The notes beneath the pieces were generated by a model. The model had not been told where the DNA came from. It did not search any database and saw nothing but the letters and a program-made list of their open reading frames with translations. This document shows, in pieces, positions 11,981 to 21,800 of a DNA stretch of 64,000 nt. The first letter of the stretch is position 1, and every line of letters begins with the position of its first letter. The stretch spans positions 16,778,858 through 16,842,857 of the forward strand of contig OU342633.1 of NCBI GenBank assembly GCA_910589415.1. The letters run 5' to 3'. A program made the translations under genes and the position numbers. This DNA is from Malachius bipustulatus (taxonomy: Eukaryota; Arthropoda; Insecta; Coleoptera; Melyridae).

Positions 11981-12937
11981 CTATTCATTTTTATACATTA
12001 ATTCAATCCTTCTGGGTTTTGCAGTTGCGAAGTCATCAATAATTTTATTGTAGAAAGTTTCGTCTTTCGCCAATTCTTTGACTAATCCTCGCTCAATTCC
12101 CAAAATGGACAAATTATTCAGACGCGACTGGGCCATAGTATTTCTGCTGTATGATTTGATTCGCTTTAATGCTGAAAAGCTTCTTTCCACAGATGCCGAA
12201 GTTGGTGGGAGGGACAAAATTAAACAGAAAAGTTTATATACTTCCGAAACGTCAGCAGTTATTTCATTTTTATAAATAAATTCCACCAAGTCACTAATTT
12301 TTGGAGAATTTCCGAAGATTGTTGGATCCGAATACAATACCTGCAGTTCTCGTCTTAATTTTTCATTATTAAAAAATTCCTTGTAATTGGTGGTCAGAGA
12401 ACTGAATAGTTCTTCTGGAAATTTTCGGTTGAATTCATTAAATCTGTTATGATTTGTTAATTCTAAAAAATGTAGGGAGGAAATGTCTTTAAACCTTATT
12501 TCAATTTGAGTTATGAGTAAATCCAAAACTTCGAGAAACAACCTTTTCATGCTCAATGAATTGTCACCGTTTAGGTCATTTTTACGTCGTTTGGCACACG
12601 GCGGCATTACATCCGATAGTTCTTCGATTTTAGAATATATATTTGTAAAATAACTATCTTCATTTCTAATTTTCTTGAGATTGGACAGCAGTAACATAAG
12701 TCTCTCGTTGCAGTATGTCATGTCTGACAATTTGCTCTGAATAATGGCGAAAACTGGATCAGTATAAGAAAATATCAAATTGAAAGTATAAAGGAGAAAC
12801 AAGAAGTCAAAATCGTTTAGTAATTTTTTGAAACCGTTGGATTCTCTTATCGAAATGTCATCCCATTCATCAAAATGTTCAATTATATGGTCAAAAACTT
12901 CAATTAAATTTATTCTATTATCGAATAAAGTATTCAC
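11981..12937 (-). CDS. hAT transposase, C-terminal part
   Basis: 318 codons carrying the second half of a hAT transposase. The hAT dimerisation region is clear near residues 240-285, with PPTSASVERSFSALKRIKS followed by RLNNLSILGIERGLV. The ORF starts at a Met that overlaps the end of the upstream ORF by four bases. The true frame continues upstream through an out-of-frame RWNFKSR-type block, the conserved motif that precedes this region in the family, so the Met is not the original start. Together with the N-terminal ORF it makes a protein of about 740 residues, typical of the ZMYM1-like, TTF-zinc-finger hAT group. The frameshift near 12985 disables it unless corrected. Confidence 0.85.
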   Translation of the reverse strand: MNTLFDNRINLIEVFDHIIEHFDEWDDISIRESNGFKKLLNDFDFLFLLYTFNLIFSYTDPVFAIIQSKLSDMTYCNERLMLLLSNLKKIRNEDSYFTNIYSKIEELSDVMPPCAKRRKNDLNGDNSLSMKRLFLEVLDLLITQIEIRFKDISSLHFLELTNHNRFNEFNRKFPEELFSSLTTNYKEFFNNEKLRRELQVLYSDPTIFGNSPKISDLVEFIYKNEITADVSEVYKLFCLILSLPPTSASVERSFSALKRIKSYSRNTMAQSRLNNLSILGIERGLVKELAKDETFYNKIIDDFATAKPRRIELMYKNE

Positions 12938-14205
12938 AATACGGGATTTGAAGTTCCACCGAGTTTCCGAGTTACTATAGGAAGTCTTCTTTTACAAATT
13001 GCATCCAAGAGATTGGTGCGTTTGGTTGATTTTGTGAAAAAAGCCGAAAATCCTGATACGTTTGAGAAAAATATTCTGCATTCCCTTATCTTTTTGGAGG
13101 AGTCCTGTAGTACCAAATTGATTTTATGGGCATAGCAGTGAGTAAACAGGGCTTGAGGAGCAATTGACTTTACTTTTCTCTGTAATCCGTTTAATTCACC
13201 AGCCATAACCGCCGCCCCATCGTATGTTTGTCCAATCAATTTTTTTTCAATGTTCAAGTGGCCGAAATTATCGATCAGTACAGTAAAAATATCACTTGCG
13301 GATCGACCATCGCTGATGTTAAAAAAACCGAAAAAACGTTCTAATAATTTGCCATTGTGGACGAAACGAAAAATTATGGACATTTGGGAGAAACAGCTAA
13401 TATCTGTTGTCTCGTCAATTTCCCACGAAAAACACTCAGCACTTTTAACTTCATCCTGTATCTTTTCCTTCACCGTTTTTGTCACTGCTTCAATTAAATC
13501 ATTCTGGATCGTTTTTGACAGACCGGTAAAAACAGATGAAATTTCAGGATTTATAAATTTATTGAAGTTCTCGTCCAACGTCGCGGCAAACTTTGCCAAT
13601 TCCTTGAAATTACCCTGATTATCAGAGGTCGCTGTTTCGTCGTTGCCCCTAAATGACATCTCTTGCGTTGACAAAAATATGATCATGTTTATTAAATGTT
13701 TGATCATTTTCCGATTTTCCCGAACCTCTTCGTTGTGTTTATTTAAAAATTCCCGACGAGCACTATCCAATGCATTCACGATGTTTTGTTTGCCAAATAA
13801 TTTATATTTTAGAGCAGCGAGCGTATGTTCTTTTGATATTTCATGCTTGACTAAAGCGCGATGAACTTCCTTTAAATTGTCATAGCCAGTTGAATTGTAT
13901 GGATTTTTGCTTACTGAAAACATCACGCAATACCAACAAAATAATTTATTACGTGTTTCGCTGCCAGTTAACCACACATGTTTGTCGTACAGCACTTTGG
14001 AAAAAGTGCGACTATGACCAGCTTTTGCTTGCATCAAATTGGTCATTATCGGTCGCGGAATAGGCATTTTTTTAATGAAAATTTTGTCGTCATATGTTAG
14101 TCCATTGAATTTATTTATTAGCAGATAATCTACTATATCAGACTTGGACCTTAATACATCCCGTAAGTTTTCCATTGTATCGCAGCCAAAATGAAACGGA
14201 CGCAC
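12934..14205 (-). CDS. hAT transposase, N-terminal part (frameshifted)
   Basis: 423 codons. Residues 85-140 form a TTF-type zinc finger (KLFCWYCVMFS and, further on, HEISKEHTLA). The RNase H-like core starts at FSWEIDETTDIS, with the first catalytic Asp in the DETTD block, followed by GQTYDGAAVMAG and HCYAHKINLVLQDS. A methionine at 14175 (MENLRDVL) is an alternative start. The last 15 or so residues are out of frame: a one- or two-base indel near 12985 shifts reading just before the conserved TRW motif, and the stop at 12934 follows. No poly(A) or promoter could be assigned. The enzyme would have moved this transposon but is now broken. Confidence 0.87.
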   Translation of the reverse strand: MRPFHFGCDTMENLRDVLRSKSDIVDYLLINKFNGLTYDDKIFIKKMPIPRPIMTNLMQAKAGHSRTFSKVLYDKHVWLTGSETRNKLFCWYCVMFSVSKNPYNSTGYDNLKEVHRALVKHEISKEHTLAALKYKLFGKQNIVNALDSARREFLNKHNEEVRENRKMIKHLINMIIFLSTQEMSFRGNDETATSDNQGNFKELAKFAATLDENFNKFINPEISSVFTGLSKTIQNDLIEAVTKTVKEKIQDEVKSAECFSWEIDETTDISCFSQMSIIFRFVHNGKLLERFFGFFNISDGRSASDIFTVLIDNFGHLNIEKKLIGQTYDGAAVMAGELNGLQRKVKSIAPQALFTHCYAHKINLVLQDSSKKIRECRIFFSNVSGFSAFFTKSTKRTNLLDAICKRRLPIVTRKLGGTSNPVL

Positions 14206-15550
14206 CTATTATAGGTAATTAATATATAATATTTAACACCACTTACTACACTCACCACACTACTAGTAGTTAGTACCTATCGCAGCCAAAGACAAGATAA
14301 AACTAAAAAAAAAGGAAAAAGGTACAAAGTAAAGTACTATAAAATAACAACAATGGAAATAGGCGAACTCTGTCTGGTGTCTGGTGCCAGGTCTATTGAG
14401 ATTATTGAGACGTCTGGTCCTGGCGATTAGATGACGAAGAAAGAAGAAAGTAATAAAATAAAAATGTGCTTTTGCTTGAGTCACTGAACGAATGCAGTAT
14501 TATGCTATCCTATCTATGCATTGACACCATATGGATAACACGCGGTACGGCTGGCCGACCCTGGCCCTGGCTGCTCTGGCTGGTATGAGGAAGTACAGGC
14601 ACTGAAGATTTCATTAATATTTTCCGTTCTAGGAATTTATACCTAGGTATTTATTGAATCTTTTCCGTAAAACGGTATTTTTAGTTTATTTTTTATTCAA
14701 AAAATATTAATGAAAGTGTTAAAATTAGTAGGCGCAATTGACTTGACAATATCGGTTCGGTAGTTTGCGAATTCTAATACCTATTTAATATATATAGGTA
14801 TTTTTTTTTAATTGCATAAAATAGGCAAACAAACTCGCACACCTAAATTTAAAACCTACCGAAATTAGGTGGGTACCTACTATAATTTTTTTTTGTATAT
14901 ATATATTATTGCGATGGTCTGATTCTGATTAAATAAATAAATTGTTAATAAATTAATTTAAATAATTATTAATTAATAAATAATAAGTCTACTAAATTAT
15001 ATAATTAAATAAATCTCTAAAAAGCAAGAAACACCTTTTTTGTTTCTGTTACTACAATAAGTTGCATTTTCATAAAAAAAGATTAATAAAAATGCGTTCG
15101 ACTCGCATGTTCTATCCCAATCGAGGATCGCCTACGAGAAGAGCGCCCGATTGATACATAGATTGATATACCCAAGTACGGCCAGGAGGCTCTCGGCCGA
15201 CCCTGTATGGAATACGCTACGCTGGCCGTGCACTGTAACTCTGTGGTTTGGAAGCGACACAGTTTGTGTGCCGTAGGTCTTTGATTAACCAGCATTCTCG
15301 CGCCCAGCATCGGCTAGCCGACCTTACACTTTTCAACTTATGGATCGCTCAGTATTCACTATAATAGCTCTTCACATTTGCTTTTTGCTTAGATTTTTAG
15401 GCAAGAAAAAACATTAAAGGGTATTATTGCAAATCTCTCAGAATTAATATCAAGTTTATTTTATTATTAAAAAAAAAAAAAAAGTTATTTACTGCTGCAG
15501 TGGTTTGGGTCGGCCGGGCCGACCTTGCCGTCCCTGACGAGCCGTCACTG
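14206..15550. other. hAT 5' noncoding and subterminal region
   Basis: Upstream of the transposase start, this stretch is AT-rich in the middle (14640-15070). It is GC-rich near the end, where GGCCGACC/GGTCGGCC-type motifs repeat at about 14550, 15195, 15315 and 15510. Such subterminal repeats commonly bind hAT transposase. No further gene is seen. Confidence 0.5.
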
Positions 15551-15573
15551 GTTAGATGTAAATTGACCTTTAA

Positions 15574-15904
15574 GGTTATCTTCAAATCGAGCAACAAAAA
15601 CTCCAATTGAAGGCCTTGGTGCAATAATGGGCCACGTCGACTACAGTTTAATTTATAAGCATAATCCATGAACGGTTCTTGCACCAATCGGTACAGAATC
15701 ACTTTTTTGACCAAAATCTGACAATAACTCGATTTTGCAAAATTTGGTATTTGGCCGGTTTTTGCACCAAGCCCTTCAATTGAGTTTTCTATTAACATAA
15801 TTTTTTTTATTAATATAAATAATGACTGACTGATTTTATAAACATTATTTTATTAGTAACAGACATCCAACTCTATTTGGGGACCAAATTACAGAGTGTT
15901 ACAC
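15574..15904. other. Intergenic DNA
   Basis: No supported feature. An open minus-strand frame crosses the hAT boundary and is therefore not a gene. Confidence 0.5.
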
Positions 15905-16191
15905 TTCGAAAAGAATATCTTTGTCCTTTTTGGAGGAAGTAAAACTCTCTAGAAAGAGAGAAAAAGCTATGAGACCACCCCACCACTTAACCTGCTTCAG
16001 TCAAGCGACTGCACCGATAGCCAACTGCACTATAATGGAGATACCCAAATTAAATATTGTGATAAAAAGGTCTCTATCGGCCTCTGTCAGAGGCGTTCAT
16101 TGCAAGGGATTTACAAATTTATTCTGTAAAAAATGAAATTGGTACTGGTAGATTGGAGATGTCTTTCTTAATCATGGAAAGTCAGTGATGG

Positions 16192-16476
16192 TTGACTGCT
16201 ATGAGTGGAAAAAAGAGAACTCGCTGCATAGATTATGATTCAGAGGGAAGAATTATCTTACTGCCGCTGCAGATACCTGCTGAATTCAGGGCGCCACGAC
16301 CGGTAGCCAGCAGACGAGAAAACCCTCTATCCGTACCAAATCATAGCAGCAATGGCAAGAAAGCGAACCATAACAGTGGAGGTGTAGCCATAAAAGAACC
16401 CAAGATAAGAAAACCGGACCATAATGTTAGAAAAAGAACTATTCAAAGTGCCAAATACATCAAAAGTATCGAGTAA
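16192..16476 (+). CDS. Unknown 94-aa basic ORF inside a TIR element
   Basis: I do not recognise this protein. It is basic and hydrophilic, beginning MTAMSGKKRTRCIDYDSEGR, with a short hydrophobic IILLPLQIP segment and a Lys/Arg/Ser/Asn-rich remainder. It ends 140 bp before a second ORF on the same strand, and the intervening DNA is also Lys/Ser/Asn-rich in one frame, so the two may once have been one longer protein. Its position between transposon ends suggests a captured gene fragment or an element-specific accessory ORF. It may also be non-coding. Confidence 0.3.
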   Translation: MTAMSGKKRTRCIDYDSEGRIILLPLQIPAEFRAPRPVASRRENPLSVPNHSSNGKKANHNSGGVAIKEPKIRKPDHNVRKRTIQSAKYIKSIE

Positions 16477-16615
16477 ATCAAAGCTAAATCTAAAAACACC
16501 ATCAACAGAGAACTCCCTGGACACGAAAATAAGCAAGCCCAAAAACAGTAACAGAGCTGTAAAAAAAGTTGAAATAAAAAAAGAAGAGTAAACACCGACC
16601 AAAGACTTACACAAC

Positions 16616-16942
16616 ATGTCTTACGACACCATCGAATTTTTAGCTTTAGAAAAATTCTTTCAAACTCCAAAGTCAAAGAGAGGGCATATACCTTCGCCAC
16701 TTGTGGTATACGACCTACAAAACACAAATTTATCAGTTCAGAAAATAAGTGCAGGAAATGAATTGAGCGATCAAGTAAAAGAATTGAGAAAACTCATTGA
16801 AGACAGCGACAGGAAATTCAGAGACATAGAAGAGCAGATGTTATCACACAAACAAAACCAAAGCCTGATTAATGAGAAATTTTCTGAATTGCTTGACGCT
16901 GTAACCGGCAAGGAGAGAAAGGGGAGAGCTCAGCAAAATTGA
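16616..16942 (+). CDS. Unknown 108-aa ORF with C-terminal coiled coil
   Basis: Not recognised. The N-terminal third is mixed (MSYDTIEFLALEKFFQTPKS, then IPSPLVVYDLQ). From about residue 48 the heptad-like run QVKELRKLIEDSDRKFRDIE, followed by EEQMLSHKQNQSLINEKFSE, predicts an amphipathic coiled coil. The tail is basic. It shares strand and element with the 16192 ORF. Its composition looks like a real protein rather than random AT-rich sequence, but no catalytic motif is present. Confidence 0.35.
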   Translation: MSYDTIEFLALEKFFQTPKSKRGHIPSPLVVYDLQNTNLSVQKISAGNELSDQVKELRKLIEDSDRKFRDIEEQMLSHKQNQSLINEKFSELLDAVTGKERKGRAQQN

Positions 16943-17164
16943 CTCTTTATTTTATTTCTTTCTATTTTTCAAATTGACTCTAAAATTCCACTGACTCTCT
17001 TTAAATATTTTCAACTTCTATTTGGTGGGATGGTTTTCACTCTCTTTCTAGAGACTTCTTCAACTTCCAACGAAAAGGGCCAAGAAATTCTGGCGAGATG
17101 TAATTATCGGTAGCCAAAATTTCAGCAGCTTTTCAAAATTGTTTCAGTGGCTTTAAATCACTGT

Positions 17165-17945
17165 TTAACACGTTCGCTGCGCCTATGATAAACCATATGT
17201 TTTGTACTGTGCTAACTAGGTTTTTTTTATAGTAATGTGTTAATTTTCGTACATATTTATTGTACTTTATTTATATTTTGTTATTGATTATTATTTTTCT
17301 TAAATAACGCAAAACGCACAAGTGCGGCAGTAGCACACATAATGAGTTTTTCAACTCAGGTGCTAACCGCCGCTCATGTGCGTTGTGAATTTGACAAAGC
17401 GCTTTATACAAATGATATAAATTATATGGATATATATTGAAAATAAAATTAAAACGCAACAATAACACAAATATATAACAACAAAAATTTTAATCCTCTA
17501 AACGACCATCACAATTCTTTGGCAAAATAAAAATAAAGTCTATAATTCTCTGAAAAAAAATTTAGCTATTTTCCAGTTCATTTTTCGGTTCAGATTCTAA
17601 AAATGACAGCCACATTTCATCTTCTGTTAGGTTATTAGAATCTTTGTAAGTTATTTTGCGCCTCTTTTCACCAGAATAAGGTCCAGCAACAGGACTAGTT
17701 TCTCTTTCCATGTTGAAATCTTTTGAAATTAACCAACAAAATGTAAAAACTAGGTCCGATTGAAACCACGTGTTTTTTAAACCTCAATCTATGTGCTACT
17801 GTAATAAACAAGCCTACACTGCCGCTGCTGCACTTCAACTGACGAATTTAAAACGTGAAATCAAACGCCGCACAAGAGCGGCGGTAGCACTGCAATTGAA
17901 CATATTGGTGCCGCGCATGTGCGGCGGGCGCAGCGAACGTGTTAA
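17165..17945. mobile_element. piggyBac-like MITE (781 bp)
   Basis: TTAA at 17165-17168 and 17942-17945 flank inverted ends CACGTTCGCTGCGCC / GGGCGCAGCGAACGTG. Subterminal inverted blocks (CGCACAAGTGCGGC-like) repeat inside. A short minus-strand ORF resembles the acidic N-terminus of a piggyBac transposase. No catalytic core remains, so it needs a transposase in trans. Confidence 0.78.
17562..17711 (-). CDS. 49-aa ORF, probable piggyBac transposase N-terminal remnant
   Basis: The ORF runs from ATG at 17711 to TAA at 17562. It starts MERETSPVAGPYSGEKRRK and continues with the acidic NNLTEDEMWLSFLESEPKNE. Short acidic leaders with a basic patch are common at the start of piggyBac-type transposases, and the ORF lies in the orientation and position expected relative to the TIR. 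It is too short to act alone. The assignment rests on context more than on sequence. Confidence 0.4.
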   Translation of the reverse strand: MERETSPVAGPYSGEKRRKITYKDSNNLTEDEMWLSFLESEPKNELENS

Positions 17946-18039
17946 TAACAATCGATTAATTTACAACTAATAAATTTTCACACATGACTTGCTGAGACCT
18001 GGCGTCAATATTTTGTGTTAATAGAATTTTTTGCTCTTT

Positions 18040-18683
18040 TTTATTCATTGTGCACTCTTAACATTTATGCCAGATCTCAAAGAGACACCTCTATAAAATA
18101 GTTACTTATTACAAAAATCATCCAAGGCTTAGTTGTGAAATTGTCAATCCTATTCTCTTTTTAGAAGGCTCTGGTTAGCTAATTGCAAACCATATTATGT
18201 ATTGTACTACATTAATTTCGTGATCTTATACAAATAAATATTCTTCACTCTACAATATGTATTAATTCTATATAATATAATAATATTTCTCTTTTGTTTC
18301 CACCAAGGTTGAGGATTATACATTTATAATAATAATTCATAATTTTTCTTCACTAAAATCTTTTGCTTTTCATCTTGCATCATACAGATCCATTTGCATG
18401 AGTATTATTATAGGGTAAGCATATAAGTTACAATTTCATGCTTGGATGTAGGTAGGTAATAGAAAAAATAATGTGAAAAAGTAAATAAAGTACAAAATAT
18501 CAGCAGTTAAAATTTTCTTCTGTTATTATAACTTGACAACCTTCTCGACAACTTTTACCGAGTAATTCCATAAGTTTAACATTTTTCACTCACCCTATAC
18601 ACTCTTCCTCGTAAACTTCAAGGCTGCAGCTCAGAGAATCTAAAAGGGAATCTAGTCTAACCATTGCTTGGTATATTACGAAA
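18040..18683 (-). terminator. MPP7/metro 3' UTR
   Basis: AT-rich sequence follows the stop codon of the minus-strand MPP7-like gene. A minus-strand AATAAA (TTTATT at about 18040-18045) could end the message, giving a 3' UTR of about 640 nt. No other feature is seen in this stretch. Confidence 0.4.
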
Positions 18684-18860
18684 TCACTGCACCCACGATG
18701 CGGGAACCCACAAAGGCTCTGTCTCGACCTTGTTAACCGCTGCCAGCAGTTGACTGAATGCTGCTGCCAAATCATCATTAACAATCACTTCGTCAAAGAG
18801 ATGCTCGTAGAGAAACTCTATTCTGGCGGCCGATTTCATTATGTCATTGAATTCTTCATC
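18684..18860 (-). CDS. metro: MPP7/metro exon 9: end of guanylate-kinase-like domain
   Basis: Residues 535-592. The exon opens [20 protein letters not shown], contains [15 protein letters not shown], and ends with the conserved WVPASWVQ and TGA. The acceptor AG lies just upstream on the minus strand. It follows exon 8 in phase 0 across a 4.5 kb intron. Confidence 0.92.
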   Translation of the reverse strand, partial: DEEFNDIMKSAARIEFLYEHLFDEVIVNDDLAAAFSQLLAAVNKVETEPLWVPASWVQ

Positions 18861-21800
18861 CTGGAATACACAAAGTAGTTCATCATGATCGTGTTACCTA
18901 GCATTGGAATCTATCTAAAATTTGACAAAGTAAGAAAATTGTACTGCTTTTTTGTTGTTGTGTGGCCTCTTCTGGACTTAATGTTGCGATCTGTTGCGAT
19001 ATAGAACAAGAGATGGCCCCAATCAGGATCTTTCATTTAAAAACATGAAATAATTGTTCAGAGGTATTCTCAAGAATTACTTTGACGAATTTTGATTGTC
19101 ACAAGTAATATAGGTACTTATAGCTGGTTTTAAATCTTAGGAATACTTCAAGCTCTAGATCATGTTTCAGAGATCGTTCAGTTACAATGCAGTAAAATTG
19201 ATTAATGCACTCCCGAGAGAATTTAAAAAGTACAACATAAATAAATTCAATTGCCATACGATGTAGATTCTGAATACAGAAGTTCCTGATACAGATAATC
19301 ATATTTGTCATAACATGCATGAAAGCAAGAGTGTCATCTTGGTTAATCACTTAGTTGACCACTCGCCCTACTGACTCGTAATCATTTAATAATTTCAGAA
19401 TCCAACAAGCACTCGAGTGCTTGAAACATGGCAATGTGGTAGCGGGGTACAGTCAAGCTATCCTTAAATCTAGTATTCACAGAGTGTAAGGAATAACGAT
19501 AAACAAAGAAGTCTTTTATTCTGGCTGAACCGTTTGGATTATTCATAGTATTTTGAACAAAATTACCCAGTTGGTATCTATGTCTATTTTCCATATTTAG
19601 CCAATTTAACTCTCTAACTTTATGGGAGACATAATCTCTCCTTCTTAAATCGAAAATAAATCTACAGCATGCATTTTGGACTTTTTGTAATTTATTTTTA
19701 TCTACAGAATCTAGGCATGGGTAGTATACATGGTCACAATAAGCGTAGTGAGATAAAACCAACGATTGACAAAGCTGGCATCTAAGTTTAAAGTTTAATA
19801 CGTGTCTATTTGAATAGAGCAGTTTAAGATTATAAAATGATCTCTGTCTTAGTTTTGTAACATGATTTTTGAACCTCATTTTTGTGTCAATGATGACACC
19901 CAAACTCTTAGCAGACTCTACAAACTTCAACCTACTTTGTGCAACAATAATATTTAAATTTTCTATTAAGAACTTATATTTGTTGTTAGTGGAGAAAAGC
20001 ATTACCTGTGATTTACGCTCGTTTAGACTCAGGTTATGTTCTTGAGAAAGTATTTTAATTTTATCTAATACCTCATTAATGATTCCGTTTGCACGAACGT
20101 ACTCCTTCGGTTGAAATTTGAATAATAGCTGGGTATCATCAGCGTAGGCTGTGACCTCACAATATTCATTTATGGAGCGTAATAAATCAGAAGTGTAAAT
20201 TAAGAAAAAAAGCGGACCCAGAATGGAGCCCTGTGGCACCCCCGAAAAAATATTCATTTCTGAAGATTCCCGGCTTGTTCAAGAGCTTCGCAACAGAATC
20301 CATAGTATTTAAGTTTTGCTATCAAAAGTTTGTAACTTATGGTATCGAAAGCTTTCGAGTAGTCCAGAAGGACAAGCACGCTAGCCCATCCCTCATCATA
20401 TGCAGCAAAAATGCTATTTGTAACGTTAGCTAATGCAGTAGATGTTGAAAAACCAGGTTTGAAGCCACATTGGGAGTTATTAATAATTTTATTTTCAGTT
20501 ACGTAATCAAATATTTGCCTGTATATTATTTTTTCCATGATTTTTGAGGCGATTGGTAAAATGCTAATCAGTCAAAGATCTGAGAAAACTGTTGGTTCAT
20601 TTATTTTAGGGAGTGGTTTTGCAATGGCATTTTTCCAGGCTACTGGAAAGTAATTTCTTTCGAAACAGCAGTTTATTAAATGAACCAAATATTTATCGAT
20701 GAACGGTGAACAGTACTTCAACATTCTTAAAGATATTTTATCTGACCCCACAGAGTTCTTTTTTAGATTAATGACAATGTCGTGGACCTCCTGCTCGTGA
20801 GTCATACGAAAGTAAAATTTGTTTTTCAAATTATTTTTAAAATATCGATTTCTATAATAGTCTTCCTGCTGATGGCAGTCGTTACCATTTTGAAAAAACT
20901 GGGAAAAGAAAGAATTAATTTCTTCGGGATTTGATAAGTGTGTTGGTAAGCCTTTTTTTTCTTTATTAGAGTAAATATTTAAGTTTCTGAGCGATTCCCA
21001 AGTCTTTTTCTGATTGTTTTGAGCAACAATAGAATTCAGGTATTCTTTCTTCTCTTTCCTTATTAAGCTAACTATTAGGTTATGAAGCTCCTTATATCTT
21101 CTCCAATCCAGCTGCAGCCCCGTGGCTTTGAATCTCTGCAGAGCCCTTTGTCTGTTTTTTACAGTCAAACCTGGATAACCCGGAAACGCCTGGGACCGAA
21201 AATAAATTCCGTCTTATACAGGTTTCCGGCTTAAACAACAACAACTGTCTAAACCAGAAACAAACCTGCTTAGCACGGAAAATGCCCAACAGTACCTACA
21301 TTTTTTTTTTTTTAGTATCGATAGAATGTTTTCCCAGGAGCCAATCTGATTTTTTTTTGTCCTTATTCTTCAAAATATCATAAACTTGTGTTTTACCACA
21401 CTTATATTTTTCCGCGAGAAGCTAAAGCTAATTTTTTGTTTTCATAACACATAATTAAATCTATTAAAATAGATTTCTAAAGATTTCCGTGTTAGAGTGT
21501 TGAATTTTTTATTTGCAGACATATCGAATATTGTACCTACTAAAAATAATTTGATGCTCACAGCTCACAGTTGAAGAGTTTAGAATTGACTAAAATTGAA
21601 TCCAAACAGGACTAAACAGGAAGTGCATAAAAGTACCTACAGACAGTTTTTATTGCCGCAATAAAAATTCCGAGAAATGAGAGTAGGATAGACGCGCGAG
21701 AACATGCGGAGGTAAAGAGTAAAAGGTGGCGACGTCGGTCCGCTTCCGTCTTATGCAGGTGAAATTGCGTGCATAAGGTTAAAAAACGTGTTCCGTCTCC

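Larger units (their letters stand above)
10274..15550 (-). mobile_element. hAT DNA transposon (5,277 bp)
   Basis: Terminal inverted repeats CAGTGACGGCTCGT and its complement are flanked by a perfect 8-bp duplication GTTAGATG (10266-10273 and 15551-15558), diagnostic of hAT insertion. The body encodes a hAT transposase on the minus strand in two ORFs separated by a frameshift. The ends carry subterminal copies of GGCTGGCCGACC-type sequence near 10310, 14550, 15195 and 15510. A foldback MITE (10743-11393) and a possible Penelope-like scrap are nested in the 3' noncoding part. The intact TSD means neither end has been lost. Confidence 0.88.
10048..15573. mobile_element. TTAA-flanked MITE split by a hAT insertion
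   Basis: The left arm begins TTAA then AGGTCAATTTATATCTAA (from 10048). The right end reads TTAGATGTAAATTGACCT then TTAA (ends 15573). A second inverted block, GGGCCGGGTGTTCAAC at about 10082 and its mirror at about 10237, confirms a compact palindromic element of about 250 bp before interruption. The hAT transposon at 10274-15550 sits in its right arm. Confidence 0.65.
15905..17096. mobile_element. TIR element carrying two unknown ORFs
   Basis: The left terminus (AAGAATATCTTTGTCC, then a block with CTCTCTAGAAAGAGAG and CCACCCCACCAC) is mirrored imperfectly at the right (CTCTCTTTCTAGAGAC, GGGCCAAGAAATTC). The same arrangement occurs in the 27.3-29.2 kb element, whose ends read AAGAATATCTTGG and CACCCCACCACC. 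The two therefore belong to one superfamily, and the other member carries a Tc1/IS630-like transposase. Here the interior has no transposase but two plus-strand ORFs, possibly captured sequence. Edges are approximate to within about 10 bp. Confidence 0.6.

Noticed and set aside
18684..18860. Assignment of the MAGUK gene to MPP5/Stardust
   Set aside because: The WVPASWV ending alone could fit, but the PDZ and L27-PDZ linker sequences match MPP7/MPP3 clearly better.
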